Shown: positions 43,043 to 51,566, counted from the first letter of the stretch. The stretch is DNA of 64,000 nucleotides from Leifsonia sp. Root4 (GCF_001425085.1 NZ_LMDN01000002.1:397796-461795), one strand, 5' to 3'. Made by a program: numbers and translations. Notes: generated by a model not told the origin, from the letters alone.

Positions 43043-44101
43043 CTAGCGCACGCGACCGTCGGGGTCGACGATGAGCATCCGGGCGTCCCCATCGAGCGGG
43101 CTGATCACGATCGTGGCCAACTCTGATCGACCGGCCGGTTGCAGGCGCGCGGTGACGCTTCCCGAGTCGATCGTGGCCAGCTCACGCGCGAGCAGCTCGG
43201 CAACGGCCGTCGCGCTCCCCGCTGCCGCGGAGTCGTCGAGCAACGTCACCTCAACCCCGCGTTCCCTGGCGGCTCGCGCGGCCGAGAGCACGTGTGGCAT
43301 GGCCAGGGCCCGCCCGCGCACGATGTCCCGCAGCGATGCTTCGATCAGGAGACAGTCACGGCGCTCCGCGTCGCTCAGCTGCTGCCCCCTGGCGACGAGT
43401 TCCATCATCGGTCGGGCCATGTCGTCGAGCCGCGCAAGCTGCGCGACGCGCTCCTCCTCCGCGGCCTGGGAGGTGGCATCCGCGGCTGCCTCGGCCAGCG
43501 CGCGCCTGTTGATCGCGGTGATCCGCTTTGCGGTGCCGAGCAAGCCGAAGTAGATCGCCGTGCCCACGACGAGCGTCGCGGCGTGGCGAACGAGCAGCTC
43601 GACGCCCGCCATGGCGCCAAGCCCTCCAGCGATGGCCCAGAGCAGTGTCGCCACCACCATGCCCACGTAGCCGAGCCAGCCGTAGAGCACCCGGCCACGC
43701 AGGATCAGCATGAACAGGACGGTCGTCACGGCACCGAGGTGCCACGTGGAGTACACCGGCGAGCCGGCGAGAGCGGGTTGAGCGCTCAGCACGGTCACCG
43801 TCAGTGCGCAAAGACCGAGGATGCCGGCGCACCAGAGACCGGGCAGCGGGTCCGGTGCCGGCTGCACCACCCAGATCGCCGCGATGGCGAAAGGCACGAA
43901 GGCCAGGACCGCGACGCCGGTGTGGTCCGGCTGGCCGCCACCCGCGAAGGCGAGCAATGCCTGCGCGAGCAGGAACAAGACAAGGATTATCGAGGCGTGC
44001 GGCCCATGCAGTTTCAGCAGGCTGGACACGTCGACCGCGGCCGCCCTGGTGCGTCCGTCGGCGCCCTCTCGCGACTGCACCGTCGCCGGCCGGCCGGTCA
44101 T
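43043..44101 (-). CDS. Membrane protein, histidine-kinase-like but without phosphotransfer motifs
   Basis: A 352-residue protein with about six N-terminal membrane helices (IILVLFLLAQALLAF, VAVLAFVPFAIAAIWVV and following), then a helix RALAEAAADATSQAAEEERV and a soluble domain. The soluble part lacks the His box, N box and G box of kinases, though its layout copies that of the neighbouring kinase. Its start overlaps the stop of the sensor kinase gene in ATGA. It probably acts as a co-sensor or inhibitor within the three-gene set; this is inferred from the coupling. Confidence 0.7.
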   Translation of the reverse strand: MTGRPATVQSREGADGRTRAAAVDVSSLLKLHGPHASIILVLFLLAQALLAFAGGGQPDHTGVAVLAFVPFAIAAIWVVQPAPDPLPGLWCAGILGLCALTVTVLSAQPALAGSPVYSTWHLGAVTTVLFMLILRGRVLYGWLGYVGMVVATLLWAIAGGLGAMAGVELLVRHAATLVVGTAIYFGLLGTAKRITAINRRALAEAAADATSQAAEEERVAQLARLDDMARPMMELVARGQQLSDAERRDCLLIEASLRDIVRGRALAMPHVLSAARAARERGVEVTLLDDSAAAGSATAVAELLARELATIDSGSVTARLQPAGRSELATIVISPLDGDARMLIVDPDGRVR

Positions 44102-45318
44102 CGACGCGCCCAGCCCAACAGGACGACGGTGCCGCGGCCGGGCCGCGAGTCGATGACGGCGTATCCGCCGGGCAGTTCGTTCATGCGGCCGCTGATGCTG
44201 CGCGCGACCCCCAGCCGCTCCGGGCGCACCAGCGACGGTTCGAAGCCGACGCCGTCGTCACGCACACCGACCGTGATGGCGTCGTCGCTCGTGCGCACCT
44301 CGATGCGGCGCTCGACCTGGTGAATGGCGAGCTCCCCCTCGGCATGCTCGATCGAATTTCGAACGGCCTCGCCACAGGCGGCAAGCAACGCCTCGGCGGC
44401 CTCGGCCGGCACGCTGAGCCGGTCGGAGATGATCGTGGCATCAATCGGGATCCTGTACTGCGCGGCGAGGCGCCGCAGACGGCTGAGCAGCTGCGCCGTC
44501 GAGACCGGGCCCGTCAACGGCGCCTCAGCGCCGATGCGCTCGAGCTGGGCGAGTGTGTCCTCGGCTTGCCGCATCTGATCCGTGCTCAGGCGTTCCGAGC
44601 GGCCCGCCATGAGCAGGGTCGAGATCACCCCGTCGTGGATCAGGCCGTCGAAGCGTGCCCGCTCGCTCTCGCGCGCCAGACGAGCCGCATTGCGCGCCGT
44701 GGTCAGTCGCTCCGCCTCCTGCAAGCGGTCGAGGTGCTCGGCGCTCTCGAGGCCGACGAGTACCAACCCGACGAAGATCGCTGCAAATGAACTCGCGTAC
44801 AGCCCGATCTGGACGGCGAGCAGCAGCGGCTCCTGACCGCTGGAACCGAGGAAGGTGACGATCGCGGTGAGCACGCCGACGACGCCGAGATACGTCCAGA
44901 CGAGATACCCCCGCATGACGATGGCCATGCACACGATCGGCAGTGCGGCGATACCGAGCGGCCACGGCATGCCATGGTGATGCGGCCCGCCGTGCATGAT
45001 CGGCCACGACACGAGCACTGCCAGCAGTGCGGCCGCTTCACAGGCTGCAAGAACGGGGAGCACCGGCAGCGGCGCCCAGCTGCCGACCGCCCCGATCACG
45101 ATCGGGAGGCCGAGCAACACGACGAAGCTGAGAACCGCTGTCGGCCCGGGCCCCTCGCGATGCTGCTCGGAGAACGGCCCGATTGCGAGCGCACCGAAGA
45201 CGAGCCCTCCGAGGCCCACCGCACCCGCCGTCATCCGCATCAGACGGAGTTGCGTTGGGCCGGGGTTCAGCCGCAGGTAGTTCTCGCGAAAGGGAACCCG
45301 CGGGGTCGGCTCAGTCAC
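44098..45318 (-). CDS. Sensor histidine kinase (HisKA_3/NarX-like)
   Basis: A 406-residue membrane kinase. GTG 45318 overlaps the response-regulator stop by eight bases, which fixes the start; the longer frame is not protein-like. Six N-terminal membrane helices come first. The phospho-acceptor His lies in FDGLIHDGVISTLL, the HisKA_3-type H box. ATP-binding features follow: ACGEAVRNSIEHAE (N box), VGVRDDGVGFE (D box) and GRGTVVLLG. It should phosphorylate the LuxR-type regulator encoded just upstream. The signal is unknown. Confidence 0.86.
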   Translation of the reverse strand: MTEPTPRVPFRENYLRLNPGPTQLRLMRMTAGAVGLGGLVFGALAIGPFSEQHREGPGPTAVLSFVVLLGLPIVIGAVGSWAPLPVLPVLAACEAAALLAVLVSWPIMHGGPHHHGMPWPLGIAALPIVCMAIVMRGYLVWTYLGVVGVLTAIVTFLGSSGQEPLLLAVQIGLYASSFAAIFVGLVLVGLESAEHLDRLQEAERLTTARNAARLARESERARFDGLIHDGVISTLLMAGRSERLSTDQMRQAEDTLAQLERIGAEAPLTGPVSTAQLLSRLRRLAAQYRIPIDATIISDRLSVPAEAAEALLAACGEAVRNSIEHAEGELAIHQVERRIEVRTSDDAITVGVRDDGVGFEPSLVRPERLGVARSISGRMNELPGGYAVIDSRPGRGTVVLLGWARR

Positions 45319-46021
45319 CGTCCGGCGCCGTGGATCGACGCTGGGGCGTGCGCGGCCCAGCGCTTCGGCCCCCCGGCACAGGAAGGATGCCGTCTTCGAG
45401 CGCGCGCTTGTAGAGGTCGATCTTGGTATTGGCCGGCCGGCCGACGCGCTCGTACTTGGAGCGGATCCGGCGGATGTAGTCGATGACCGTCGACTCCGTG
45501 ACGCCGGCAGTGGTCGCCACGAGCGGGGCCTTCGCACCGGCGGCGTAAAGAGAGAGCACCTGCCGCTCGCGCGCGCTCAGACCGGCATCGGCCAGGTCCG
45601 GGTCGCCGTCCAGCGCCGCCGCCCACTCTGTCGATGCCACGGGCTCGCCGGATGCCGCTTGACGCACCGCATCCAGCAGCACCGTCGCCGGCTCAGACTT
45701 GCGGATGACGCCGAGGACACCGCTGTGCGCGGCGGAGCGCACCAGCGCCGCATCGTCGCCGCCGGTGAATGCGAGGACGGCAGAGCCTGCCTCACGCAGC
45801 TGGCGCACGTTGAGGGCCGGCGTCGAACCGTCGGCGAGACGCAGATCGAGGATGACCAGGTCGAGCGCCGGCTCCCCGGTGCGCGCGAGCTCCTCAACGA
45901 GCTCATTCACCGTGCGGGCGAGGGCGACAACCGTGATGCCAGGGATGCTGGCGAAGAGATCGGCAAAGCCCCTGGCCACGATTTCGTGGTCGTCTACGAG
46001 TGCAACGCGATAACTGTTCAT
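45311..46021 (-). CDS. Response regulator, LuxR/NarL-type
   Basis: A 236-residue regulator. ATG 46021 follows GAGG. The receiver shows VALVDDHEIVARG (acidic pocket), LVILDLRL with the phospho-Asp and a Lys in VIRKSEP. The C-terminal HTH is LSARERQVLSLYAAGAKAPL ... TESTVIDYIRRIRSKYERVG, a four-helix LuxR domain. The tail GRPANTKIDLYKRALEDGIL is shared, in similar form, with the regulators at 46890 and 54449, so the three are paralogues. A strongly structured leader at 46062-46147 precedes it. The cognate kinase is encoded directly downstream. Confidence 0.88.
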   Translation of the reverse strand: MNSYRVALVDDHEIVARGFADLFASIPGITVVALARTVNELVEELARTGEPALDLVILDLRLADGSTPALNVRQLREAGSAVLAFTGGDDAALVRSAAHSGVLGVIRKSEPATVLLDAVRQAASGEPVASTEWAAALDGDPDLADAGLSARERQVLSLYAAGAKAPLVATTAGVTESTVIDYIRRIRSKYERVGRPANTKIDLYKRALEDGILPVPGGRSAGPRTPQRRSTAPDGD

Positions 46022-46061
46022 GATCCTCACAGCCAAGCTACCCCACGAGTGGAGGATTGCC

Positions 46062-46147
46062 TCCCCCTCGTTTTCGCAGATTCTGCCCCCAATTCTAAGG
46101 GCTACCGCAGAATCAGCGATCGGGGCAGCATAGGGAGGCGAGGGGGA
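46062..46147 (-). promoter_or_regulatory. Structured leader with alternative stems upstream of the LuxR-type regulator
   Basis: TCCCCCTCG (46062-46070) pairs with 46139-46147 as a 9-bp outer stem. Inside, GATTCTGC (46079-46086) can pair with GCAGAATC (46107-46114), while CTGCCCC (46083-46089) can pair with GGGGCAG (46122-46128). These two share bases and exclude each other. It lies 41-126 bases before the regulator start. Whether it is transcribed is not known. Confidence 0.4.
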
Positions 46148-46206
46148 ACATCCTCACGAAGTTGGCGGTCCGAGACCCGAAATCGAACCGCACTGAGTGA
46201 ATGAGG

Positions 46207-46240
46207 AAGGCCGCACGGAGAACCGTGCGGCCTTTCTCAT
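46207..46240. terminator. Terminator between the regulator leader and tdk
   Basis: AAGGCCGCACGG (46207-46218) pairs perfectly with 46223-46234 around AGAA, followed by TCTCATT. It terminates tdk on the minus strand. Confidence 0.8.
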
Positions 46241-46254
46241 TCGATCAGTCGTGG

Positions 46255-46890
46255 TCAGACAGTCGCCGAGATGTGGGCGCGGCCGTTCAGCATCCCGTGC
46301 GATTCCTGCAGGTAGCACGCACCGCATAGCGACTCATAGCTGACGGCGTCCGTCGCGTCGATGGCGACCTGTGCGCCATCGAAGACGTAGCGGTCGCCGA
46401 TCTTGCGCCCGTTGAAGACGGCCTTGCGACCGCAACGGCAGATCGTCTTGAGCTCCTCGAGGCTGTGCGCGACCTCGAGCAGTCGGCGGCTGCCGGGGAA
46501 TGCGACCGTCTGGAAGTCGGTGCGGATGCCGTAGGCCAGAACCGGAATGCCCTCGAGGATCGCGATCCGCAGCAGGTCGTCGACCTGCTCCTCGCTCAGG
46601 AACTGGGCCTCGTCGATCAGCAGGCAGCTCACATCGCGGTTCGTCGCCGCGAGCACTGCGCGGCGGTGTTCCTGGAAGATCGTGTACGCGTCGGCATCCG
46701 GGGGCAGAACGAAATCGACGACGCGAGTGAAACCGAGGCGCGAGAGAATGCCGAGGTCACCCTTGGTGTCGACGGCGGGCTTGGCCAACAGCACTGCGTG
46801 CCCGCGTTCCTCGTAGTTGTACGCGGCCTGCAGGAGCGCGGTGCTCTTGCCGGAATTCATGGCGCCGTAGCGGAAATAGAGTTTGGCCAT
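46255..46890 (-). CDS. tdk: Thymidine kinase
   Basis: A 211-residue type II thymidine kinase that salvages thymidine to dTMP. The P-loop GAMNSGKST lies near residues 9-17, the Walker B/LIDEAQFL near 92-99, and the zinc site is CRCGRK with CGACYL. The C-terminal lasso YESLCGACY is typical. The ATG at 46890 shares one base with the stop of the preceding regulator gene (TAATG), so it is co-translated with a signalling operon, an odd companionship. A good terminator follows. Confidence 0.95.
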   Translation of the reverse strand: MAKLYFRYGAMNSGKSTALLQAAYNYEERGHAVLLAKPAVDTKGDLGILSRLGFTRVVDFVLPPDADAYTIFQEHRRAVLAATNRDVSCLLIDEAQFLSEEQVDDLLRIAILEGIPVLAYGIRTDFQTVAFPGSRRLLEVAHSLEELKTICRCGRKAVFNGRKIGDRYVFDGAQVAIDATDAVSYESLCGACYLQESHGMLNGRAHISATV

Positions 46891-47588
46891 TACTGCAGAT
46901 ACCCGTCCTCAGCGGCTCGCATGATCAGATCGGCTCGGCGGCTCGCTGGCCGATTCGCCTTGGCGTACTTCTCGCGCACGCGCCTTAAGTATGTCTTGGC
47001 GGTCTCGTATTTCACATTCATGAGCCGGGCAACGGCCGCGGTCGTGTTGCCTGCGACGTAGAGCTGCAACGCCTCCAGCTCACCGCGGCTGAGCTTGGGC
47101 CGCAGGATCTCGGTCGCCTGCGCGTCGCCGCCGGCCGCCGCGCCGTCGGCTGTTGCGTCGCTCGTGACCTCGCCGAGGCCCATCACCTCTCTGGCGATCG
47201 TGCGGAACACGTTCATCGATTCCGTCTTGGAGATGAACGCCGCCGCACCGGCATCAAGTGCGCGGCTTCTCGCCTCAGCCGGGTCGAGCGCGCTCATCAC
47301 GATGACGGCGGCCCCGGCTGCGCGACAGGTGCGAATGCGTGCCTCGACCGATACCGGCTCGACCAACTGGAAGTCCATCAGCACGAGTGCGGTCGGAAAA
47401 TTCTCGCTGCGCACGAGGTCGACCCAGCGTTCCGCCCGCACGACGACCTCGAACTCCGGGGCGTGCTCGGCGATCCAGCTGATCATGCTGTCGAGCAGCA
47501 GCTCATGGTCGTCGAGGATCCCCACCCGAATCGGCAGGCTGACGGCGGGCGTGTGGGCCGGGCCGTTCTCCGCTCGGTTCATGGTCAT
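46890..47588 (-). CDS. Response regulator, LuxR/NarL-type
   Basis: A 232-residue regulator. The receiver has VGILDDHELLLDSMIS, LVLMDFQLVEP (phospho-Asp) and ISKTES. The HTH is LSRGELEALQLYVAGNTTAA ... YETAKTYLRRVREKYAKANR, with the tail ASRRADLIMRAAEDGYLQ shared with two other regulators in the window. The start ATG 47588 (or 47582) lies inside the 3' end of the kinase-like gene, an 86-base overlap in another frame, and no Shine-Dalgarno is evident. This suggests tight coupling or that the kinase-like gene has a frameshifted tail. Confidence 0.83.
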   Translation of the reverse strand: MTMNRAENGPAHTPAVSLPIRVGILDDHELLLDSMISWIAEHAPEFEVVVRAERWVDLVRSENFPTALVLMDFQLVEPVSVEARIRTCRAAGAAVIVMSALDPAEARSRALDAGAAAFISKTESMNVFRTIAREVMGLGEVTSDATADGAAAGGDAQATEILRPKLSRGELEALQLYVAGNTTAAVARLMNVKYETAKTYLRRVREKYAKANRPASRRADLIMRAAEDGYLQ

Positions 47589-48822
47589 AACTGAATTTTA
47601 CGCTCAGAACGCCCGCGCCCATCGTGTACGTGAGATTCTCGAAGCCGAGCTGGAGCACATTCAGGTACGGCCGCAGCATCGTGCGTGTCCGTGCCTCTGC
47701 GCCGCCGAGCTCGATGTCGATGCGGGCGTTCGTGCGCGTCGGGGTGTGGGTGGGATCCGGCTGGAGCCAGATCGTAACATCCGATGCCCCGATGCGGGCG
47801 TTCGTGCTCAGCTCGCTGAGCAGCGCAGCCAGCGCGGTACGCTGCTTTCCCGCCATGCGGAAGGCCCGGCGCCGCCCGTCGTGCACGGTCAGGGTCGGCG
47901 GGGCGAATTGCAGCGCAGCCGGGGCAGACGCCCCCGCCGGCGCATGCTCGGTGTGCTGGGGCACGTGGATGCGCAACTGCTCGAGCCAGCTGTGATTCAG
48001 CTCGGCCACGAGGCTCGCGCGCACCGCGCGAGCCAGCTGGCGCGAACGCTCGACGTCATCCGCGCTCACCGCGCCGGTCGCTGCAACGCCGGCGAGGAAG
48101 GGCAGCACCTCCTCGCTCAGAGCCGCGAGCTGTTCCTGCTGAACCGTGCGGGCCAGGCCGTCGTAGACCCCGCCTTCCAGCGCCGCATCCCTGCTGGCCA
48201 CGCCACGCTGCCACTCCAACACGGCCTTGGCCAGCTGGTTGGCGTAGCCGGCACCGGCGAGCCCCAGGGCGAGCACGGGCACAACGCCGACGACGGCCCG
48301 CTCGATCACCGGAACGTCGATGACGGCGAAGTACGGGTCTTGCAGCACCGCCAGCAGCCCCGCGATGAGCGAAGCGCACGCTGTGACCACGACAATCTGC
48401 AGGGCCGGACGGTAGGGCGCGGCAGCAGCCAGCATGATCCCGACGGCGATGTGCCCGAAGTCGTCTTGCAGCATCCGGTTCGAGCCCCACGTGCTGGCCA
48501 CCTGGGCGAGCATCGCGCACGTCATCAGCCCGATCACGAGGAGGAACGAACCAGAGCCGTAGCGGCCGTGCTCGGGCCGTGCAGTGACGACGTGCGCGAC
48601 ACCGGATGCCGCGCACAAGTGAATCGCGAGCGCCGCGAGCGCCGGGCTCGAAACCTCGTCACCGTGCAGCACCGTCGTGACGATGGCGAAAGCGGTGAGA
48701 GCGATCGCCGCCATCGGCGCCAGCGGCCAGGCCGCGAGTGCGCCGAGCGGATCGATGCTCTGCTGAGAGACGCGCATGCTCTCAGACAAGCGGACGCCGG
48801 CGGGGCGGAGCGCGCGGGTCAT
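47503..48822 (-). CDS. Histidine-kinase-like membrane protein, degenerate
   Basis: A 439-residue protein from ATG 48822, overlapping the upstream kinase stop in ATGA. About six membrane helices are followed by a helical DHp-like region (LARTVQQEQLAALSEEVLPF) with no acceptor His at the expected place, and an ATPase-like domain with LSELSTNARIGASDVTIWL in the position of the N box but no clear D or G boxes. The last 28 residues overlap the regulator gene. It is likely a partner, not an active kinase, of the protein at 48819. This mirrors the kinase + pseudo-kinase arrangement at 43043-45318. Confidence 0.68.
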   Translation of the reverse strand: MTRALRPAGVRLSESMRVSQQSIDPLGALAAWPLAPMAAIALTAFAIVTTVLHGDEVSSPALAALAIHLCAASGVAHVVTARPEHGRYGSGSFLLVIGLMTCAMLAQVASTWGSNRMLQDDFGHIAVGIMLAAAAPYRPALQIVVVTACASLIAGLLAVLQDPYFAVIDVPVIERAVVGVVPVLALGLAGAGYANQLAKAVLEWQRGVASRDAALEGGVYDGLARTVQQEQLAALSEEVLPFLAGVAATGAVSADDVERSRQLARAVRASLVAELNHSWLEQLRIHVPQHTEHAPAGASAPAALQFAPPTLTVHDGRRRAFRMAGKQRTALAALLSELSTNARIGASDVTIWLQPDPTHTPTRTNARIDIELGGAEARTRTMLRPYLNVLQLGFENLTYTMGAGVLSVKFSYDHEPSGERPGPHARRQPADSGGDPRRP

Positions 48823-50126
48823 CGGCCGAACTCCGCGCTGACGCTGTCGGTTCTCAGCGCCCACGGAACGCTGATCATCACCGACGTGCCCACGCCGGGT
48901 CGGCTCCAGATCTCGACATTGCCACCGTGCGCCTCGATGCGGCCCCGCACAGAATGGCGCAAACCGATGCCCTGCGGTGGGGTGGCGTTCGCGCTCTCAC
49001 CGAACGGGGCGTGGTCTGCTCGCCCCGCGTCCGGCTCGTCGGTCAGCCGGGTGCTCACGTCGAATCCGATACCGTCATCGACCACGATCACGGTCAGGTC
49101 TTCCGGTGCGACGACGATGCTCACATCCGCCTCGGTGACCCCCGCATGTCGCAGAATGTTGATGAAGCACTGGCCAAGGGCCTGGCCGACGGCACGGTCG
49201 ACGCTCGGGTCCAGGCCGCGCACGGCATCGGGGTCCCCCGAGAGGCGAACGGTCAGCCCGCGGGCTCGTGCGTCGTCTACGGCCACGGCTACGGCGCTTG
49301 CTCGCCAGGCGGAGGAACCGGCAGCCGCCGAGGCGACGAGGGACTCCCGCTCGTTGTGCCGTTCGCCGACGAGCCAATCGCGGTCAGTGAGCGCCGTGAT
49401 CTCGCGGCCGATCTGCGCGACCAGCCGGTCGTCCAGCGGGCCGGGCTCACTCTCGGCAATCAGAATCAACTCGCTCAGCGCGGTGTCGTGCAGCTGAGCC
49501 GCTGCGCGCAGCTCCAGTTCGCGGCGCAGCTCGAGCGTACGATCCTCGCGTGCGGCCAAGTGCATGACGGGCTGCGCGATGCGGGCGGTGCGGCGCGTCA
49601 ATCCGTCGAACAGCAGCACCGCGACAAGTAGCACGTAGGTGACGATCGTTGTCACATCCGCCCGCAGCTGCGATCCGGCGAGCACGGCCGCCGCCATGGT
49701 CGCGAGCTCGGCGATCACGAGCCCGGCGGTGGTCCACATCACGCCGAGCAGCGCACCGGATCCGGCGCCGCCCACCATCACCAAGGCCATCTTGGGCAGC
49801 GCGACGATGAAGAGATTCGTTGACGGAAAGCTCGCAGGGTTGCTCAGCAGGGTGAACGCGTAGACGAAGGTGCAGAAGCCACCGACGAGCAGGTAGCAGA
49901 GCGACAGCGTCACGGTGCGGCGCACACTCAGCGCGACAAGGAGCGCACCCATCGGAAGCAGCGTTCCCGCCGCGATCAGGAAGCGGGCCTCCGGAAGGTA
50001 GAAGGCCAGAGCGAGCATCGTCGTGACGGCGCCGGCGAGGCAGACGATGCCGAACCAGTTCGCGGCATGTGCCAGTGCACGACTCATCGTGGCCTCGGCC
50101 AGATGACTCGGCAGTCCTAGCGACAC
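48819..50126 (-). CDS. Sensor histidine kinase
   Basis: A 435-residue membrane kinase if it starts at GTG 50126 (GGGGG upstream); ATG 50087 with GAGG is equally possible and would give 422 residues. N-terminal helices include WFGIVCLAGAVTTMLALAFY. The acceptor His lies in AAQLHDTALSELIL. N, D and G boxes are QCFINILRHAG, VIVVDDGIGFD and GIGLRHSVRGRIEAHGG. It is first of four coupled genes: kinase, kinase-like protein, LuxR-type regulator and thymidine kinase. Input unknown. Confidence 0.85.
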   Translation of the reverse strand: MSLGLPSHLAEATMSRALAHAANWFGIVCLAGAVTTMLALAFYLPEARFLIAAGTLLPMGALLVALSVRRTVTLSLCYLLVGGFCTFVYAFTLLSNPASFPSTNLFIVALPKMALVMVGGAGSGALLGVMWTTAGLVIAELATMAAAVLAGSQLRADVTTIVTYVLLVAVLLFDGLTRRTARIAQPVMHLAAREDRTLELRRELELRAAAQLHDTALSELILIAESEPGPLDDRLVAQIGREITALTDRDWLVGERHNERESLVASAAAGSSAWRASAVAVAVDDARARGLTVRLSGDPDAVRGLDPSVDRAVGQALGQCFINILRHAGVTEADVSIVVAPEDLTVIVVDDGIGFDVSTRLTDEPDAGRADHAPFGESANATPPQGIGLRHSVRGRIEAHGGNVEIWSRPGVGTSVMISVPWALRTDSVSAEFGR

Positions 50127-50234
50127 AATGCACCCCCGCTCGGATTATGCCAGCGCGCGCGCCGTTTGTGCCCCGACTGCGCCGCTTTGTCCCCCGGATT
50201 GGAGTTGTGCTGGGTGGGCCTGTCGACACGGCTC

Positions 50235-50402
50235 TGTTGGTTGAGCCTGTCCAACTTCTCCGCTGGTTGAGCCCGTCGAAACCGCACCAGCATCGCTTGC
50301 AGTTCTCGAGACTGCCTCAGGGCGGGCTGCCGCCGTTCGCGACGCTGCGCGTCGCGCCACTCAACCAACAGGTCTGCGCTGATTTCGACAGGCTCAATCA
50401 AC
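50235..50402. repeat. Intergenic TTGGTTGAGCCTGTCGAAAC-type repeats, direct and inverted
   Basis: Direct copies occur at 50235-50255 and 50262-50282 and an inverted copy at 50381-50402. A shorter inverted piece (CACTCAACCAACAG) lies at 50358-50371. The word is about 20 bp and degenerate. It fills the 330-base gap between the kinase and radical SAM genes and looks like an actinobacterial REP-type dispersed element. Confidence 0.65.
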
Positions 50403-50458
50403 GGGCGGCAGCTTTCACAGGGCCCGCGGTCGACGGCCGGCTGCGGGGTGGCGGTGCC

Positions 50459-51508
50459 TCAGAACAACATCGGCTCCGGCTCCGCCGCTGCTGGCGCGAA
50501 GGCCGGTGCGCGCCGAGCAGAGGGCGGCGCGACCCCTCCCGTGGCTGAGGAGGTAGAGCCCCGCTGCAGGCCGTGCGCCCGAATCAGAGGGTTGATGCGA
50601 TCGGCGAGCCAGCTGCGGTACTCCTTCGGTGCGTACGCACCTCGCGCGTAAAGCTGCTTGTAACGCTCAACGAGCTCGGGGTGGGCGCCCTCCAGCCACT
50701 GCATGAACCACTCCCGCACGCCCGGTCGAAGGTACAACGCCGTGTAGACGACGGATGTCGCACCGGCCGCCTTCGCCCGCCGCATCGCCTCATCGAGGTG
50801 CGCGTTGGTGTCGGTGAGGAACGGCAGGATCGGCATGAGGAAGACCGAGCAGTCCAGGCCCGCTTCCCTCACAGCGGTCACCGTGGCGAGCCGTGCTGTT
50901 GTGCTCGGCGTCCCCGGCTCGATCGACTGCTGCAGCTCATCGTCGTAGATGGCGATCGACATCGCGAGGCTCACTGGCACCGACTTCGCCGCATCCGTGA
51001 TGCGCCCCAGATCGCGGCGCAGGAGCGTCCCCTTGGTGAGGATGCTGAACGGGGTGCGGCTCTCGGTGAGCGCGTCGATGATGCCCGGCATCAGGGCGTA
51101 GCGCCCCTCCGCTCGCTGGTACGGGTCGGTGTTGGTACCGAGCGCCACGGGATGCCGCTGCCAACTCGCCTTGCGCAACTCGGAGCGCAGCACATCGGCG
51201 ACATTGATCTTGACGACGAGCTGGCGGTCAAAGTCCTCGCCGGTGTTGAGGTCGAGATAGCTGTGGGTCGGGCGTGCGAAGCAATAGACACAGGCATGGG
51301 AGCATCCCCTGTAGGGGTTGATGGTCCATTCGAACGGCATCGCGCTCTGGCTCGGCACCTTGTTCAGCGCCGACTTCGCCAACACTTCGTGGAAGGTCAT
51401 GTCGGCGAACTCTGGCGTGCGCACCGTGCGTACGAGATTGTTCAACCGGGCCAGCCCCGGCAGGGTCGACGGCTGATCGACGCCCAGCTCTTGCCCACTC
51501 CACCTCAT
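50459..51508 (-). CDS. Rv2578c-type radical SAM protein (spore-photoproduct-lyase-like)
   Basis: A 349-residue radical SAM enzyme. NPYRGCSHACVYCFARPTH has the CxxxCxxC cluster motif that ligates the 4Fe-4S centre and splits S-adenosylmethionine. The remainder (LGTNTDPYQRAEGRY, SILTKGTLLRRDL, SVFLMPILPFL) matches the SplB/Rv2578c family; the last 35 residues are Pro/Ala-rich and variable. The reaction in actinobacteria is unknown, though DNA repair has been proposed. ATG 51508. A perfect inverted repeat resembling LexA boxes lies 8-48 bp upstream, suggesting SOS control. Family call is firm. Confidence 0.88.
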   Translation of the reverse strand: MRWSGQELGVDQPSTLPGLARLNNLVRTVRTPEFADMTFHEVLAKSALNKVPSQSAMPFEWTINPYRGCSHACVYCFARPTHSYLDLNTGEDFDRQLVVKINVADVLRSELRKASWQRHPVALGTNTDPYQRAEGRYALMPGIIDALTESRTPFSILTKGTLLRRDLGRITDAAKSVPVSLAMSIAIYDDELQQSIEPGTPSTTARLATVTAVREAGLDCSVFLMPILPFLTDTNAHLDEAMRRAKAAGATSVVYTALYLRPGVREWFMQWLEGAHPELVERYKQLYARGAYAPKEYRSWLADRINPLIRAHGLQRGSTSSATGGVAPPSARRAPAFAPAAAEPEPMLF

Positions 51509-51515
51509 GCATCCA

Positions 51516-51556
51516 TTCGAACATACATTCGCACAAATTGCGAATGTATGTTCGAA
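51516..51556. promoter_or_regulatory. LexA-box-like inverted repeat upstream of the radical SAM gene
   Basis: TTCGAACATACATTCGC (51516-51532) is repeated perfectly inverted at 51540-51556 around ACAAATT. Each arm alone reads CGAAC-N4-ATTCG, one base from the actinobacterial SOS box CGAAC-N4-GTTCG. Two facing near-boxes in the promoter suggest LexA control. A hairpin terminator for mqo is the alternative. Confidence 0.55.
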
Positions 51557-51566
51557 CGCAGCGCGC

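Noticed and set aside
46150-46200. Possible tRNA T-arm-like sequence (GAAATCGAACC region)
   Set aside because: No acceptor, D or anticodon arm could be built on either strand.
47095-49497. 800-codon open frame opposite the kinase genes
   Set aside because: Antisense shadow; the minus strand encodes recognisable signalling proteins.
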